Assembly (NCBI GenBank): GCA_016183325.1 | Contig: JACPEV010000011.1 | Location: 1-36,781, forward strand | DNA length: 36,781 nucleotides | DNA from: Candidatus Curtissbacteria bacterium | GTDB lineage: Bacteria; Patescibacteriota; Microgenomatia; Curtissbacterales; GWA2-41-24 | Reading direction: 5' to 3' | Shown here: positions 7,092 to 14,788 of the stretch, piece by piece | How positions within the stretch are numbered: position 1 is the first letter of the stretch | Layout of the letters: each line of letters opens with the position of its first letter | Made by a program: the position numbers and the translations under genes | The notes under the pieces: generated by a model | What the model saw: the letters and a program-made list of their open reading frames with translations, nothing else | Databases searched by the model: none | Told to the model about the DNA's origin: nothing

Positions 7092-7502
7092 AAAAACAAT
7101 AGTGAGTGGCGGGGTGGGGTAAATTATGCGAGCGGTCGTAAATCGGGTATGTAAATATACTCTTGTTGTCGCTGGATAATGGTTCTAACGTCGTCCACGA
7201 TGCCCAGCCAGTAAAGAGAAGAAAAGAGGACGTGCCAAGCTAGTCCACCTAGAAGGTAGTTGTGCTTAGTTGTGCTCCAAGGGGTGTTGGAAACACTTCA
7301 CTAGCCTTTAATTTTGATAACAATTGCTTAGCAAAATTAAAGTTGTTGTGGGGCATTGATCGAATCTGCATAGCTGGTTCGTTTCTGATCCGGCGAAGCC
7401 GGAGAAGAACTCGAGAAGTCAGATCCAAGCCCCGCAGCTTCATTTTAAAGCTAAATATCCATAATTCTTGTTTAGTTAAATCAAAAGTGTGATGATTAAG
7501 AT
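7073..7502. other. 430-base gap without a convincing gene
   Basis: It holds a second array-type motif (7182-7207), a short palindrome CCGGCGAAGCCGG (7390-7402) of a kind seen elsewhere in the window, and open frames on both strands (about 7249-7509) that lack a start signal and look like opposite-strand shadows. It may be a decayed gene or a structured non-coding segment. Confidence 0.4.
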
Positions 7503-8162
7503 GTGACAAAGTTTGTCTTTCTTATCGTAACCCTATTTTGGCTTTTAATATGCTTTCTGCTGTTTGTTTTCCTAATAAATGCCCCATTTGAGTTGTTAAT
7601 AAATAGACCAGGTCCAATTACTTCTTTAGCTGATCTTCGAGGACCTAGTACATGGTATGAGCTTTTAATTCTAATTTCATTTCCAAGACTAGTTTACTCA
7701 ACTGTTTTTGCAATAGGTTTATATTTCCTTTATTCCAAAATTATTATTGATAGTTCTGGTTCATCTAAAAATAGCAAGGTTCTTTTCATTTTAATTATTA
7801 CCTTGCTATTCTTTGTTGCAATCTATCCAAGAAAAACCTTAAATGTTATGTTTCTTAACCCACCTGACACGAAAAAAGTAGTTTTTCATTATGAGCAGGG
7901 CCATTTAGGTGGAGGCCTGGGCGTTGAGTGGGAAGAAGACGGGGCACAGGCCATATTTTTTACCGATGCCAACTTAAATCAATTAGCTAAATACTACGAA
8001 TCTTTGAATCCAGTTGAAGAAGACCTTATACAAATGAAAAAGGACATTTTGCAAACTCAAGACATGTATGAATTTTATGATTTAAAGAATGGCACTACTC
8101 TTTCAATCGACATAGGCTATAATTACCCCGCAAAATACTCAATGTATTTTTTTAAAGAATAG
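7503..8162 (+). CDS. Three-pass membrane protein of unknown function
   Basis: A 219-residue protein with a GTG start. It has hydrophobic segments at about residues 4-28, 52-77 and 90-109, then a soluble C-terminal domain of about 105 residues rich in acidic and aromatic residues, probably alpha/beta. No family is recognised. It stands alone between array-type motifs with no operon partner. Confidence 0.65.
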   Translation: MTKFVFLIVTLFWLLICFLLFVFLINAPFELLINRPGPITSLADLRGPSTWYELLILISFPRLVYSTVFAIGLYFLYSKIIIDSSGSSKNSKVLFILIITLLFFVAIYPRKTLNVMFLNPPDTKKVVFHYEQGHLGGGLGVEWEEDGAQAIFFTDANLNQLAKYYESLNPVEEDLIQMKKDILQTQDMYEFYDLKNGTTLSIDIGYNYPAKYSMYFFKE

Positions 8163-8230
8163 ACTCTAAAAAGAATTGAGATTTTTGATAGACAAACTCT
8201 GGCTATTTAACAATTTCTACCCAATCAGCG

Positions 8231-8311
8231 GTTCGGAAATCCTCAACCAGTGCCAGCTTTTCCCCCCTTCGATAAGCAAGCTTTTCTTCGAATAAACTCA
8301 GGGTCATGACC
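8231..8311 (+). repeat. Array motif, copy 3, with palindromic insert
   Basis: GGTTCGGAAATCCTCAACC followed by AGTGCCAGC (8231-8258) aligns with the motif copies at 7066, 9122 and 9900. It is followed by CCTTCGAT, 22 variable bases and ACTCAGGG, the same frame as seen after the copy at 9900. No inverted GTTAGA box is seen before the next gene. Confidence 0.4.
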
Positions 8312-8379
8312 TCAAAAAACTATATCAAACTGGACAACGGAGATGAGAATTCGAATTTTAGGTTTGCTAAACTGACCAT

Positions 8380-9099
8380 ATGGACATTTTATTTTTCGCT
8401 TTTGCATTTTTAGCGGAAGTAGCAGGTACTGTTGCAGGATTTGGTTCATCTACAATTGCGTTGCCTATTGCACTGTTTTTTTTCGACTTTAACACAGCTT
8501 TGGTTTTGGTAGCCTTCTTGCACGTAGCAGGTAACATTGGGAGAGTTAGTTTTTTTAAAAAAGGTCTAGACTGGCAGCTTCTTACAAAATTTGGAGTTCC
8601 AAGCGTGGTTTTCACTCTGATTGGTGCGTTGCTTGTGTCTTACCTACCCCAAAATACCTTAAAAGGCATATTGGGAGTATTTCTTATTGCCTACGCAGGT
8701 TATTCTCTTTGGCAGGAAAACTTTCGAATAAAAGCCTCAACTGCAACAGCAATTGTCGGTGGGGGTTTGTCAGGGTTTCTTGCAGGACTTATCGGCACCG
8801 GAGGAGCACTGCGAGGAGCTTTCTTAACTGCCTTTGGCTTGCCAAAAGAAAAGTATATTGCCACTGCAGCTGCAATAGCTCTAGCAGTGGACTTTACTAG
8901 ACTTCCTGTATACTTTGCAGAAGGATTTTTGAGCAACCAGTATTATTGGTATATTCCATTTCTGTTGGTTATCGCCCTTGCAGGGTCATTTACGGGAAAG
9001 CAGATTGTGAAGAGGTTTCCATATAAAGTATTTAGGAAGATAGTTTTGATAGCAATACTTTTAATAGGGATAAAGTTTTTGTTTGATTGGCTAGTTTAG
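8380..9099 (+). CDS. TSUP (TauE/SafE) family membrane permease
   Basis: A 239-residue integral membrane protein with seven or eight hydrophobic segments. The first Gly-rich segment (AEVAGTVAGFGSSTIALPIA) and the second-half repeat (GGGLSGFLAGLIGTGGALRG) match the duplicated TSUP core. Members export or import sulfite, sulfonates, organic sulfur compounds or other small anions; the substrate here cannot be told. A TAAACT box (8368-8373) sits exactly six bases before the ATG, suggesting a leaderless mRNA. It is a single-gene unit within the co-directional array. Confidence 0.88.
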   Translation: MDILFFAFAFLAEVAGTVAGFGSSTIALPIALFFFDFNTALVLVAFLHVAGNIGRVSFFKKGLDWQLLTKFGVPSVVFTLIGALLVSYLPQNTLKGILGVFLIAYAGYSLWQENFRIKASTATAIVGGGLSGFLAGLIGTGGALRGAFLTAFGLPKEKYIATAAAIALAVDFTRLPVYFAEGFLSNQYYWYIPFLLVIALAGSFTGKQIVKRFPYKVFRKIVLIAILLIGIKFLFDWLV

Positions 9100-9119
9100 G
9101 TAAAGTTGCTGTCTATAAT

Positions 9120-9185
9120 AAGTTCCAACATAGTCAACTAGAGCCAGCTTTTTTATGGTATGCCCAGTATACGATGTTAGAACTT
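9120..9185 (+). repeat. Best attC-like site of the array, copy 4
   Basis: AAGTTCCAACAT (9120-9131) and ATGTTAGAACTT (9174-9185) are inverted repeats with 11 of 12 positions pairing. Inner parts (ATAGTCAACTAGAGCC against GGGCAT-type bases at 9156-9173) pair further with mismatches and bulges, giving a 66-base imperfect hairpin. The outer boxes correspond to integron R'' (YYYYAAC) and R' (GTTRRR). The next gene begins soon after the right box. Confidence 0.5.
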
Positions 9186-9201
9186 TTTCTGTTTGATTGA
9201 G

Positions 9202-9207
9202 TATAAT
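9202..9207 (+). promoter_or_regulatory. -10 box for a leaderless gene
   Basis: A perfect TATAAT six bases before the ATG at 9214. It lies just after the attC-like right box, so the unit carries its own promoter. Confidence 0.55.
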
Positions 9208-9213
9208 ACGACT

Positions 9214-9879
9214 ATGGATGGTAATGAAAAACCGATTGATATACCTCTCGTACCAGACCATTGGCGCTTTAAAAATAAGGTTGAAATGTCACAATTAGGA
9301 ATTGAAGCGGCGAGAGAAGTATTAAGAGGTGAATTTGATAGCATCGTTGAGAGAAAAGAGGTCTTTGAACAAGTAGGTGGTTTAATAGAGGCACTTCCTC
9401 ATGTCGAATTTGTAGCAGGACTACCACTCCAGTCACAATATAATAATGAAACACTCGGTTATAGAACTGCAGGTGGTAAAGTTGCAATTGACGCAGATGC
9501 AATGGTTTCAGTAGATCATGCATTCCAAACAGCTTATCATGAACTTCTTGAAGAGTTATCAGCTAGATTAGGAACACATTTACGTTCGTTTCATAAATTT
9601 CATGACGGTATAATCCAATATTTTGTAAGACAAGCTGCTATAAATCATAAAAGAACATACTTACCAACCGCCTATGAAGATATAGCAGATATCGTTGAAA
9701 AATTGAGAGATAAAGGAGTAGCAGAAGAACTATGGAAAAGAGCATTAGTGAATAATAAATCGACCCCACAATTAATAGCTACAACTAATGCTGTAATACA
9801 CAGAGATATGGGATTTAGGGAAATTGATTGGGCTCTTGATGAGGAAGATATTGAAAAAGCTAAGGATTTAGTAAAGTAA
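9214..9879 (+). CDS. Hypothetical soluble protein
   Basis: A 221-residue protein. A longer TTG start at 9193 exists, but the TATAAT box at 9202-9207 would fall inside it, so I chose the ATG at 9214. The protein is rich in charged helices. A segment YHELLEELSARLGTH (His109, Glu110) recalls, but does not match, the HExxH motif of zinc peptidases, and a late AVIHRDMGF segment has another His. No family is recognised. It is flanked by array motifs on both sides. Confidence 0.65.
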   Translation: MDGNEKPIDIPLVPDHWRFKNKVEMSQLGIEAAREVLRGEFDSIVERKEVFEQVGGLIEALPHVEFVAGLPLQSQYNNETLGYRTAGGKVAIDADAMVSVDHAFQTAYHELLEELSARLGTHLRSFHKFHDGIIQYFVRQAAINHKRTYLPTAYEDIADIVEKLRDKGVAEELWKRALVNNKSTPQLIATTNAVIHRDMGFREIDWALDEEDIEKAKDLVK

Positions 9880-9897
9880 TAAATTGTTTAAGTAATA

Positions 9898-9972
9898 AGT
9901 TCCAACATAGTCAACCAGAGCCAGCCCTTCGATTCGTGCAATTTACATTGCACTCACTCAGGGCTGTAGCCA
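9898..9972 (+). repeat. Array motif, copy 5, with strong palindrome
   Basis: AAGTTCCAACATAGTCAACC followed by AGAGCCAGC (9898-9926) is almost identical to the copy at 9120. It continues into a near-perfect hairpin: AGCCCT/AGGGCT on the outside and GTGCAAT/ATTGCAC inside a TTAC loop. No GTTAGA partner box is present before the MazEF promoter, so this copy is one-sided. Confidence 0.5.
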
Positions 9973-10000
9973 GAGACGGTTTTTTCGCTCGTTCGTCCAC

Positions 10001-10038
10001 TTGACACAGTCGTTTTATGTAAGTACAATGTAATTACA
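10001..10038 (+). promoter_or_regulatory. Consensus promoter and palindromic operator of mazEF
   Basis: TTGACA (10001-10006), a 17-base spacer and TACAAT (10024-10029). A perfect palindrome TGTAATTACA (10029-10038) ends at the ATG, in the right place for autorepression by the AbrB-like antitoxin. Confidence 0.75.
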
Positions 10039-10275
10039 ATGATTACTACGCTAGTTTCGATAGGAAATTCCAGAGGAGTGCGCATTCCTAAACCGCTTTT
10101 GCAAGAGAGTGGCCTTGGAGATCAGGTTGAACTGCAGGTAAAAAAGGGGGAAATTCGGATAGTCCCTGCTTCAAAGAACAGAATTGTATCTTCGACATTA
10201 TTGCTTTCGGAGAAAAACCTCGCAACTGACTGGAATAAACCAGAAGAAGACGAAGCATGGGCAAGTTTGCAATAG
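10039..10275 (+). CDS. mazE: MazE-type antitoxin (AbrB/SpoVT fold)
   Basis: A 78-residue protein. The first 45 residues are a swapped-hairpin AbrB domain with the signature ITTLVSIGNSRGVRIPKPLL and VELQVKKGEIRIVP; this part binds DNA as a dimer. The acidic C-terminal tail (KPEEDEAWASL) is the usual toxin-wrapping segment. It overlaps the toxin gene by 19 bases and has a consensus promoter with a palindrome over the start site, fitting negative autoregulation. Confidence 0.9.
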   Translation: MITTLVSIGNSRGVRIPKPLLQESGLGDQVELQVKKGEIRIVPASKNRIVSSTLLLSEKNLATDWNKPEEDEAWASLQ

Positions 10276-10589
10276 GTGAAGTTGTTCTAGTCTCATTCCC
10301 CTTCTCCAATTTACAAGGTCAAAAAGTAAGACCAGCACTAGTTTTGGTAAAAACTGAACTCGCCGACCTTATTTTGTGTCAGATTACTTCAAAACCCTAT
10401 AAAAGCAAAATTGCAATCCGAATTGAGCTCAATGATTTCGCAAAAGGTAAATTGCCACAAGCAAGTTATGTTAGACCAGATAAGTTATTCACTGCTGATT
10501 CATCCATTATTAGAAAAACAGTAGGTCGATTAACTGAGGCAAAGATTAATGCAATTTTAGAAAGTGTACGCGAGATGTTTAGCTCGTAA
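10257..10589 (+). CDS. mazF: MazF/PemK-family endoribonuclease toxin
   Basis: A 110-residue protein. The start GEVVLVSFPFSNLQGQKVRPALVL is the MazF/PemK SH3-like barrel signature, and the later QITSKP and ASYVRPDKLFT segments carry the conserved core. Members cleave mRNA at short sequences and are held inactive by MazE. The gene overlaps mazE and ends 3 bases from the convergent regulator gene (10593). It closes the co-directional array and is a cargo type typical of integron cassettes and islands. Confidence 0.92.
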   Translation: MGKFAIGEVVLVSFPFSNLQGQKVRPALVLVKTELADLILCQITSKPYKSKIAIRIELNDFAKGKLPQASYVRPDKLFTADSSIIRKTVGRLTEAKINAILESVREMFSS

Positions 10590-10592
10590 ACT

Positions 10593-11261
10593 TCAGCGAT
10601 TATTTCTATTTACTAAACTTTCTAGTCTGTTTCTGCCCTTACGATGGAGTCTTGATGCTTCTCCTTTAGAAACACCCAGCATTGTTGCTATTTCTTCTAG
10701 CGATTTGTTGTCAAAATACCGAGCCTTAAACGCATACCTTTGCCTTTTTGTAAGTCGCCCGAGAAGTTGCTGCGCAGTTGGGGATTCAGCGGGATTGGCA
10801 GCAAAAAAGCGACCGAGAGGACTATTTTTCAAAAATATCGTAGGTTTTTCTGTCGGGTCAGACACAATTTTATCCTCCATATTTTCTTTTAAAAGTTTAA
10901 TCGTTATATCTTGTTGCGATCTTGGCAGTAAATAGCGGTTTTTCCCATTCCTTTCATTCACCAGTATTGGGTGTATTGCCTCTTGAGGTGATTTCTGGTT
11001 GTGGTCAGCAATCATTCCAATTACCCATTCGTAGACATGTGGTGTTGCCCTACCAAAGGCTGCTTTTCCTGGGATACCAAGAGCTTCCCTGACGATATTG
11101 CTTAAACTTACCATGTGGAGATTTGTAGAAAGTGAAAGAGCTTTAATACTTCTGTTACCGATGTTATACCTTTCGTCAGAATTAAGTCTAATTACAGGAT
11201 AAGCGGCTGGGGGGCCGAAAGTCTGTTCTTGGCTAATCCCCGTATAAATTTCTAGGGACAT
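10593..11261 (-). CDS. Regulator with C-terminal sigma-70 region-4-like HTH
   Basis: A 222-residue protein. The C-terminal 55 residues (LTKRQRYAFKARYFDNKSLEEIATMLGVSKGEASRLHRKG) form a clear sigma region 4 / sigma-like helix-turn-helix. The N-terminal 160 residues are not recognised and show no region 2, so it is unlikely to be a complete sigma factor; a transcription regulator or DNA-binding adaptor is more likely. It is convergent with mazF and has its own upstream TATAAT box. Confidence 0.7.
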   Translation of the reverse strand: MSLEIYTGISQEQTFGPPAAYPVIRLNSDERYNIGNRSIKALSLSTNLHMVSLSNIVREALGIPGKAAFGRATPHVYEWVIGMIADHNQKSPQEAIHPILVNERNGKNRYLLPRSQQDITIKLLKENMEDKIVSDPTEKPTIFLKNSPLGRFFAANPAESPTAQQLLGRLTKRQRYAFKARYFDNKSLEEIATMLGVSKGEASRLHRKGRNRLESLVNRNNR

Positions 11262-11286
11262 AGGCGTGTTTTTCTAATAACGGGGT

Positions 11287-11292
11287 ATTATA
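11287..11292 (-). promoter_or_regulatory. -10 box upstream of the sigma-like regulator
   Basis: TATAAT on the minus strand, 25 bases before the ATG at 11261; the -35 region is weak. Confidence 0.4.
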
Positions 11293-11417
11293 CCAAAAAC
11301 CCGAATGGATTGAACTTAGGGAGTTGGCGCTAAAGTTGAGCCCGCTTCCCGTTTTCTTCCTGAATAGTAATATTTCTACTGTCCGGAATTCCGAGTTGAT
11401 ACGTGGTTTGGTCTACC

Positions 11418-12377
11418 CTAGGGGTGTTTGGGATTTGACCTTTGTGAAGGTTTGAGGGCGACTTCAATAGTTTGAAGATCGATTCTTGATTTGTAAAAGA
11501 AGTAACCAACAGCACCAAAGGTTATTATAGGAGATAGCCAAACGGGGATGTTTAGTCCAAAGCTGTCGAGAATCATGATAGTTCCCAAAAACAATATAGA
11601 ATACATTGCCCCGTTTTTGAGGTATTTATATTTTCTGATTTTTTCAATATTTGAAACGGTCAATTTTCTTAAGACAAATGCACCAAGTCCGTTGCCAATA
11701 AGAATTAAGGGAATCGAAAACGTAAAAGCGAAGGCACCGATTACCCCGTCAATTGAGAAAGTAGAGTCAAGCACTTCCAAATAAGCGATTTTTGCAACAT
11801 CAGACATACCCGGAGAAAGCAGTTGTTTTTCCTGCTGATGGGCGTACTCGCGGAATCCATGAATTATAAAGAAAGCTGTCGAACCGAGCACTGCCGAAAA
11901 TGCCAGCATGGAGCTTTCTTTTAGAGCAAACCAGACTATTATTGTAAGGAGAATTGAGACGATAGCAAAGAACCAAGCTCCTTGTTTTTGAAAAAAGTGT
12001 TCGCCACGAATGCCGAAATTTTTTGGCTCTAGGAAGAGCCAGTTTGCAAAGATAAAGACTAAAAAGACGCCGCCTCCCAAAAGCAGTAATGGTGATGAAG
12101 ATTCAATTGCTTCTGCGACTTTTGGGTCGTTTGAGAAGGCGGCAGTAAAAATACCTATTGGCCCGAGGCCCGGGTTGACAAGAAAAACGATCAAAAATGG
12201 TAAAAGTCCCCTGACTACAAAGACGGCAATTAAAAAGCCCCAGAGCAAGAACCATCTTCTGGCTTTTGCTCCTAGGCCCGAGAGCACTTCTGCATTAATA
12301 ATGGCGTTATCGATGCTGGTTATAACCTCAAATAGACTTAGGCCAAAAATGGTAAGTAAAACAAAAATTATCTCCAT
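11418..12377 (-). CDS. DUF475 / TerC-like integral membrane protein
   Basis: A 319-residue protein with about nine hydrophobic segments. Two related motifs carry acidic residues in membrane helices: FEVITSIDNAIINA near residue 20 and EVLDSTFSIDGVIGAFAF near the middle. These are the signature of DUF475 proteins, distant relatives of TerC, a family tied to metal ion (manganese) export and tellurite resistance. The activity here is inferred from that link. It is divergent from the FTR1-like permease at 12472 with a 94-base shared gap, so both may answer to metal status. Confidence 0.85.
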   Translation of the reverse strand: MEIIFVLLTIFGLSLFEVITSIDNAIINAEVLSGLGAKARRWFLLWGFLIAVFVVRGLLPFLIVFLVNPGLGPIGIFTAAFSNDPKVAEAIESSSPLLLLGGGVFLVFIFANWLFLEPKNFGIRGEHFFQKQGAWFFAIVSILLTIIVWFALKESSMLAFSAVLGSTAFFIIHGFREYAHQQEKQLLSPGMSDVAKIAYLEVLDSTFSIDGVIGAFAFTFSIPLILIGNGLGAFVLRKLTVSNIEKIRKYKYLKNGAMYSILFLGTIMILDSFGLNIPVWLSPIITFGAVGYFFYKSRIDLQTIEVALKPSQRSNPKHP

Positions 12378-12471
12378 AGGTAATTATTCTAGCAAAATCC
12401 TTTTGCCAGTGCTTTTGGCTTGATTTATTCTTAGAAACTTGGTACGGTAGAAACTCAAGTTCATACCATAG

Positions 12472-13293
12472 ATGATTACAACAGCGGTTATTGCCTTTAG
12501 GGAGTTTTTGGAAGCTTTTTTGATAGTTGGTGTTTTTTTGGGAATTTCCAAAAGGCTAAATCTTTCCCGGGAGTTGGAAATCGGAATCGCGGCGACATTA
12601 GGTTTTGTTATTTCCATTTTACTTGCATCTACCACTTTTATTTTTGGTGATGTCGCGCGTGGGGTACTTACTGAGGAAAGAGCGGAGATTTTGGAAAGTT
12701 ACCTTTTAATATTTTCGGGATTTTTTATTGCTTATGTTGTGTTTTCTCTTCACAATATAATTCGAATGGGCCGTGGAGGAAAATTAATAAGTGCCCACAG
12801 AAAACTGGCAAAAAACGCGTTTGATATTTCTTTGTTTCTCTCAATTGTGATGCTGGTTGTGCGCGAAGGATTTGAGATTGCGCTTTTTACAGCCAGCACG
12901 TCGCTTTTTGCGGTTTTTTTGCAAAACTTTTTAGGCTTAATGAGTGGGTTTTTTCTGGCTTCTGTGGTCGGTGCGCTCGCCTATTTTACCTATATAAAGT
13001 TTCCGATAGGCAGAGTATTTCGGGCGACAGAGTATATGATAATTCTTCTGGGGGCGGCACTTGTCCAAAACGGAGTGACTGAGCTTTTAGAGCACAGTTT
13101 CGGTATTCATATTTCGGATATTTGGCAATTTCCTCTTCAATTTATGCCGAGCAAAGATAGTATCATTGGCCACTTTTTGAGAAATATGGTGGGGATTGAC
13201 AGTGAGTTCAGTTTGGCAAGACTTGGTATTATGCTTGCCTATATTACTGGTATATATTTAGTCTTCCTTCGAAAGAATAAGCCGGCAGTTTGA
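12472..13293 (+). CDS. FTR1-family iron permease-like protein
   Basis: A 273-residue membrane protein with about seven segments. It has two REXXE-type motifs: REFLE near residue 10 and REGFE near residue 136. These are the iron-binding motifs of FTR1/EfeU permeases, one in each half of the duplicated core. Members bring ferric or ferrous iron across the cytoplasmic membrane, usually with a partner (EfeO/EfeB or a multicopper oxidase); none is seen here. It is divergently placed with the DUF475 gene. Confidence 0.88.
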   Translation: MITTAVIAFREFLEAFLIVGVFLGISKRLNLSRELEIGIAATLGFVISILLASTTFIFGDVARGVLTEERAEILESYLLIFSGFFIAYVVFSLHNIIRMGRGGKLISAHRKLAKNAFDISLFLSIVMLVVREGFEIALFTASTSLFAVFLQNFLGLMSGFFLASVVGALAYFTYIKFPIGRVFRATEYMIILLGAALVQNGVTELLEHSFGIHISDIWQFPLQFMPSKDSIIGHFLRNMVGIDSEFSLARLGIMLAYITGIYLVFLRKNKPAV

Positions 13294-13435
13294 CGAGAAG
13301 CTTTATATGAGCTCTGTGGCAAGGTTAGGTAACCTTTACAATAAGGTTTACAATTACGTTGACTATCCTTCGCTACCTCTTTCGCTAAAGCTTCAAAGGT
13401 CAAGAAAGCTTCGGATAGCAAACTAGTGTTTACTG
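13294..13435. other. Non-coding spacer
   Basis: No gene is seen. It holds a 16-base palindrome AAGGTTAGGTAACCTT (13320-13335) and otherwise plain sequence leading into the composite palindrome at 13436. Confidence 0.4.
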
Positions 13436-13594
13436 AGCTTGCTGAAAACCTAAGTTAAACTGTCATTCTGGGGAGCGAAGCGACTCCAGAATCTGTTCCT
13501 AGAAAGGATTCTGGACAAGCCAGAATGACAAACTGATGGTTTGTACAAATAACCTTTTCTTGATGATTCAAGGCTAAAAGGTTTTCAGCAAGCT
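13436..13594. mobile_element. MITE-like composite palindrome A
   Basis: Terminal inverted repeats of 16 bases, AGCTTGCTGAAAACCT (13436-13451) and its complement (13579-13594), enclose a second palindrome: TGTCATTCTGG (13461-13471) / CCAGAATGACA (13520-13530). Inside that is CCAGAATC / GATTCTGG (13486-13493, 13507-13514). No transposase gene lies inside. The core 13 bases of the termini recur around a different centre at 25154-25246. Confidence 0.6.
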
Positions 13595-13609
13595 TTGTTT
13601 ACATATATA

Positions 13610-13638
13610 TTGACAAATCACTTTACAATTGTTATAAT
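13610..13638 (+). promoter_or_regulatory. Perfect consensus promoter of the first fic gene
   Basis: TTGACA (13610-13615), a 17-base spacer and TATAAT (13633-13638), with the ATG six bases later at 13645. The mRNA is predicted to start at or next to the start codon. Confidence 0.8.
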
Positions 13639-13644
13639 TAGCTC

Positions 13645-14700
13645 ATGTTTGAGCCTAAGTTTAGCTTCACGTCCAAGATAATTAACAGTTTAGCCTCGAT
13701 TGAGCGTCTCTATGGCCAGCTTTTGGGTGAGCAGCTGGTACCCTCTTTGGCTCTGAAGCTTTCCGAGGAAAATCAGATTTTGGCAACCCACTATTCAACC
13801 AGCATTGAGGGTAATCCCCTTTCGCCCCGTGACGTCACAAACATTATTCTGGGCGATCAAATTCCCACTACCAAATCTGAAAAGGAAGTAAAGAATTACT
13901 TTTCTGTTTTAAACAGGATTTTTATTATGGCAAAACAGCGAGAGCAGATTTCCGTGGATTTGACTTTGAAGCTGCACGCGGAACTTATGGCCGATATTGA
14001 AAAGGAGGGCCTGGGAAAGCTGCGCGATTCAGGAGTGTTTGTGGGACATAAGACAAAGACTGAGATAGTTGTTAAACATAGTCCCCCGTTTCATGCTGAA
14101 GTTCAAATTAAATCAGCTTTAGATAATTTGTATCAGTGGGTTAACAAACCAGATGATTTGCACCCTCTGATCAAAGCGGGAATTCTACATCATCAGTTTG
14201 CCTATATTCATCCTTTTTTTGATGGTAATGGAAGACTAGCCAGGGTTTTAACCGCCTACTTTTTGCTGTTGAAAAATTACCAGGTGGCGAAATATTTCAT
14301 CTTGGATGACTATTATGACATTGACAGGCAGCTTTACTCCGATACGCTACATACTGCTGACTTGGGTGATGAAACCCACTGGCTGGAGTATTTTCTGGAG
14401 GGTATAGCTTACTCTTTGCAGGCGGCACAAGCCAGAATTGATGAGTTAAAGCGCAAGGGCCTTGAGGAAGTTACAGGTGAAAAGAGGGTGCTTGTGACGT
14501 CGCGTGAAGAGGAGGTCTTGCAGCTCGTGATTGACAAAAAGGCGGTTAAAACGACTGATGTCGGCGACTTATTGAGTGTAACTCGGCAACAAGCCCATGC
14601 GCTGTTAGCGTCTTTGGTTAAAAAGGGATTATTAACAAAGTTTGGAAAAACAAAGACGAGTTATTACAAACTTTCTTCGACTCCTAAACCTATAGCATAA
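13645..14700 (+). CDS. Fic-family protein (probable AMP transferase) with winged-helix tail
   Basis: A 351-residue protein. The Fic active-site motif HPFFDGNGRLAR lies at residues 189-200, with the catalytic His at 189. An N-terminal inhibitory motif STSIEGN (residues 51-57, S-x-x-x-E-G) marks a self-inhibited class II Fic enzyme that usually transfers AMP from ATP to a protein hydroxyl. After about residue 285 a winged helix (TTDVGDLLSVTRQQAHALLASL) suggests DNA binding or autoregulation. It has its own perfect promoter and ends at a hairpin terminator. The target is unknown. A second Fic protein of the same layout is at 26771-27853. Confidence 0.92.
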   Translation: MFEPKFSFTSKIINSLASIERLYGQLLGEQLVPSLALKLSEENQILATHYSTSIEGNPLSPRDVTNIILGDQIPTTKSEKEVKNYFSVLNRIFIMAKQREQISVDLTLKLHAELMADIEKEGLGKLRDSGVFVGHKTKTEIVVKHSPPFHAEVQIKSALDNLYQWVNKPDDLHPLIKAGILHHQFAYIHPFFDGNGRLARVLTAYFLLLKNYQVAKYFILDDYYDIDRQLYSDTLHTADLGDETHWLEYFLEGIAYSLQAAQARIDELKRKGLEEVTGEKRVLVTSREEEVLQLVIDKKAVKTTDVGDLLSVTRQQAHALLASLVKKGLLTKFGKTKTSYYKLSSTPKPIA

Positions 14701-14740
14701 CCATCACATTTTTCGACATGTCATTAAATGTGATGGTTTT
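14701..14740 (+). terminator. Intrinsic terminator of the first fic gene
   Basis: An 11-base stem CCATCACATTT (14701-14711) / AAATGTGATGG (14726-14736), a 14-base loop containing GACATGTC, then TTTT. The loop and left arm recur at 17638-17672. Confidence 0.8.
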
Positions 14741-14788
14741 ACCAAGAGTTTATCTCTTTGCTTACTTGATAATCTTCTGTTTCAATTC

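Noticed and set aside
7249-7509. Open frames on both strands as genes
   Set aside because: They overlap each other fully, lack promoters or ribosome sites and show compositional shadow features; no domain is recognisable.
9214-9879. Zinc peptidase call for the 221-residue protein
   Set aside because: The YHELLEEL segment lacks the second His of HExxH, so the resemblance is too weak to name an activity.
11330-11518. A separate minus-strand gene overlapping the DUF475 gene end
   Set aside because: It overlaps the 3' end of a well-supported membrane protein gene in another frame and has no recognised content.
13239-13421. A small minus-strand gene after the FTR1-like gene
   Set aside because: It overlaps the end of the permease gene and has no start signal or recognisable sequence.
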